From the NCBI GenBank assembly GCA_036567205.1, contig DATCVA010000116.1, forward strand, positions 1 to 8,225: DNA of 8,225 nucleotides, given 5' to 3'. The stretch's first letter is position 1. Each line of letters begins with the position of its first letter. This DNA comes from DATCVA01 sp036567205. Lineage in GTDB: Bacteria; Pseudomonadota; Gammaproteobacteria; Burkholderiales; Burkholderiaceae_B. Shown here piece by piece: positions 7,399-8,225 of this stretch. Made by a program: the position numbers and the translations under genes. A model generated the notes under the pieces. That model did no database searches, was not told the origin of the DNA, and saw only the letters and a program-made list of their open reading frames with translations.

Positions 7399-7763
7399 AG
7401 ACGCAACAACATAGCACAGAGGGCGCTATGACGTGATGCGCCTGATATCTAAACCCGAACCTCGTGGACTCAAGGATTTTTTGTGGGGAAAACCCAATAA
7501 TGGCGGCCTGGCGCATAGCCCAGCCCCAAAAACCCAAAAAACACGCCAATGTCTGGCTACATCGCCTTAAACGCAGTCAAAACAGCAAAAACACACCTCA
7601 AAACCCAATTTTTTATAGAAGAACTGTACTGGCTTATAAGAACAGGGATATCGCAAGAGGCAATTTTTAACTCGTTTCTGCACAAATCACTTTATCTTTA
7701 GCCGCTACTCAAGTTATGCTCGGGACTAGCTATTATTTATTTTCACTTTGGAGCACTACTTCT
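7399..7763 (+). promoter_or_regulatory. Intergenic region with SWIB-gene upstream sequences
   Basis: No supportable gene is seen here. Bases 7520-7612 are rich in A and C and poor in G on the plus strand, and AAAACCCA occurs three times (7489-7496, 7529-7536, 7600-7607) at irregular spacing. A small dyad, GGCGC/GCGCC, lies at 7422-7442. Closest to the SWIB gene, TATTAT (7731-7736) is a five-of-six match to a -10 box about 28 bp before the ATG, but no good -35 precedes it. Promoter activity is therefore likely somewhere here but not pinned down. Confidence 0.35.
7750..7753 (+). promoter_or_regulatory. Ribosome-binding site that decides the SWIB start
   Basis: GGAG lies ten bases before the ATG at 7764, a slightly long but usable spacing. 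It supports starting at MATTEKPARK, not at the in-frame ATG at 7716. The earlier start would add 16 residues (MLGTSYYLFS...) unlike SWIB N-termini and would overlap the probable -10 box. Confidence 0.6.
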
Positions 7764-8036
7764 ATGGCAACAACCGAGAAACCCGCCCGTAAACCTAATG
7801 CGGCGTTCATGAAGCCACTTACACCTAGCGCTACCTTAGCTGCCATCATCGGGCCCGATGCCATTCCACGCACTGAGGTCACCAAAAAAATCTGGGAATA
7901 CATTAAAAAACACGATCTTCAAGATCCCGCAAATCGTCGCAACATTAATGCCGACAGCAAGTTGCGTCCTTTGTTCGGTAAAGACCAGGTCTCGATGTTC
8001 GAACTGACCAAACTGGTTAGCGGCCACTTGAAATAA
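7764..8036 (+). CDS. Stand-alone SWIB/MDM2-domain protein
   Basis: A 90-residue small basic protein. After a lysine-, arginine- and alanine-containing leader (residues 1-13) it is almost entirely one SWIB domain. Family hallmarks are FMKPLTPSATLAAIIG (15-30), the IPRTEVTKKIWEYIKKHDLQDP block (34-55), RRNINADSKLRPLFG (58-72) and VSMFELTKLVSGHL (76-89). SWIB domains occur in eukaryotic SWI/SNF subunits and MDM2 as protein-binding folds. Short single-domain versions are known in chlamydiae and several proteobacteria, where the function is poorly defined; a nucleoid or transcription-associated role is often guessed. There is no signal peptide, so it acts in the cytoplasm. It is monocistronic: an upstream gap of several hundred bases, a terminator beginning 52 bp after the stop, and a convergent neighbour. 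The start at 7764 is chosen from the GGAG site and family N-termini. Confidence 0.93.
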   Translation: MATTEKPARKPNAAFMKPLTPSATLAAIIGPDAIPRTEVTKKIWEYIKKHDLQDPANRRNINADSKLRPLFGKDQVSMFELTKLVSGHLK

Positions 8037-8044
8037 GCCGCAAT

Positions 8045-8060
8045 ACCCACAAACGTGGGT
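8045..8060. other. Small hairpin after the SWIB gene
   Basis: ACCCAC (8045-8050) and GTGGGT (8055-8060) form a perfect 6-bp stem with a four-base loop nine bases after the SWIB stop codon. It has no T-tract. A 10-bp palindrome, GCCTTAAGGC, follows at 8069-8078. Both precede the main terminator and may add 3'-end structure to the mRNA. Confidence 0.5.
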
Positions 8061-8087
8061 GCGCTCAAGCCTTAAGGCCAAGCCAAC

Positions 8088-8120
8088 AAAAAACGCTGCC
8101 CATTACGGCAGCGTTTTTTT
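8088..8120. terminator. Bidirectional intrinsic terminator
   Basis: CGCTGCC (8094-8100) pairs with GGCAGCG (8107-8113) around a six-base loop. Flanking A6 (8088-8093) and T7 (8114-8120) runs extend the stem to 13 bp and give a U-tract in transcripts from both strands. It sits between the plus-strand SWIB gene and the convergent gene entering from the right edge, so it probably ends both. Confidence 0.93.
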
Positions 8121-8147
8121 ATAAAAAAATATTTGCGGGATGGACAA

Positions 8148-8225
8148 TTAAGCGTCTGCGGTAGGCGGCTGCCCGGCAAACAGAGCTAGCCAACCCTTAA
8201 TAAGGCGATATAGCAGCCAAATAAG
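8148..8225 (-). CDS. C-terminus of a probable small membrane protein (cut by window edge)
   Basis: Twenty-five open codons run from the right edge to a TAA at 8148-8150. The translation reads LIWLLYRLIKGWLALFAGQP followed by PTADA. A hydrophobic stretch followed by YRLIKGWLALFAG resembles the end of DUF4870-like or similar small inner-membrane proteins that finish with an aromatic helix, an R-x-x-x-G motif and a short polar tail. The bidirectional terminator 28 bp downstream fits a real gene end. The piece is too short for a firm family call and could be chance, but the composition looks coding. The 5' part lies outside the window. Confidence 0.55.
   Translation of the reverse strand, partial: LIWLLYRLIKGWLALFAGQPPTADA

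Noticed and set aside
7489..7607. Possible CRISPR or iteron array from the AAAACCCA copies
   Set aside because: Only three 8-bp copies with unequal spacing (40 and 71 bases) and no conserved longer repeat; likely low-complexity DNA.
7464..7670. 68-codon plus-strand frame starting at GTG
   Set aside because: No Shine-Dalgarno, skewed Lys/Asn/Gln/Pro composition following the A/C-rich DNA, and no recognisable family.
7716..7763. In-frame upstream ATG that would extend the SWIB protein by 16 residues
   Set aside because: The added residues do not resemble SWIB N-termini, the segment overlaps a probable -10 box, and GGAG at 7750-7753 supports the ATG at 7764.

Overview
The window looks like chromosomal DNA of a betaproteobacterium, most likely in or near the Alcaligenaceae (Bordetella/Pusillimonas/Advenella-like). 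This rests on protein character only: a stand-alone SWIB-domain protein, a class II (E. coli-type) dihydroorotase and a Fe3+/organophosphate-type ABC cassette, at moderate GC. No rRNA, tRNA, CRISPR array, insertion sequence or phage gene was seen.

Reading in the direction of transcription (right to left on the minus strand), the main block is an import operon. A secreted solute-binding protein (4579-5898) comes first, followed by a strong hairpin with a T-tract (4534-4572). Next are a double-length fused permease (2762-4471), an ATPase overlapping it by one base (1677-2762), a LysR-type regulator 16 bp further on (752-1660), and a histidine phosphatase overlapping the regulator by four bases (108-755). 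The overlaps argue that at least permease, ATPase, LysR and phosphatase are translated from one mRNA. The working model is that the ABC system imports a small anion, perhaps phosphorylated, that the co-encoded LysR protein senses it or a derivative, and that the phosphatase may act on it inside the cell. The substrate is not readable from sequence; ferric iron is the usual default label for this family, but the tyrosine pair expected of FbpA-type iron binders is not evident.

Upstream of the operon and on the same strand lies pyrC (6060-7124), a complete housekeeping pyrimidine gene with all metal-ligand positions. The 161 bp between pyrC and the binding-protein gene hold weak promoter candidates and a 22-bp inverted repeat. 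Beyond pyrC, about 640 bp (7125-7763) contain no convincing gene. Then comes a 90-residue SWIB protein on the plus strand (7764-8036), ending at a bidirectional terminator (8088-8120). The apparent C-terminus of a membrane protein gene enters convergently from the right edge (8148 to 8225).

The left edge (about 3-107) is a long imperfect palindrome directly after the phosphatase stop codon and is the least explained element here. I see no clear undescribed multi-gene system. The best leads are the operon's tail composition (regulator plus phosphatase), the hairpin that splits the binding protein from its permease, and the left-edge palindrome.
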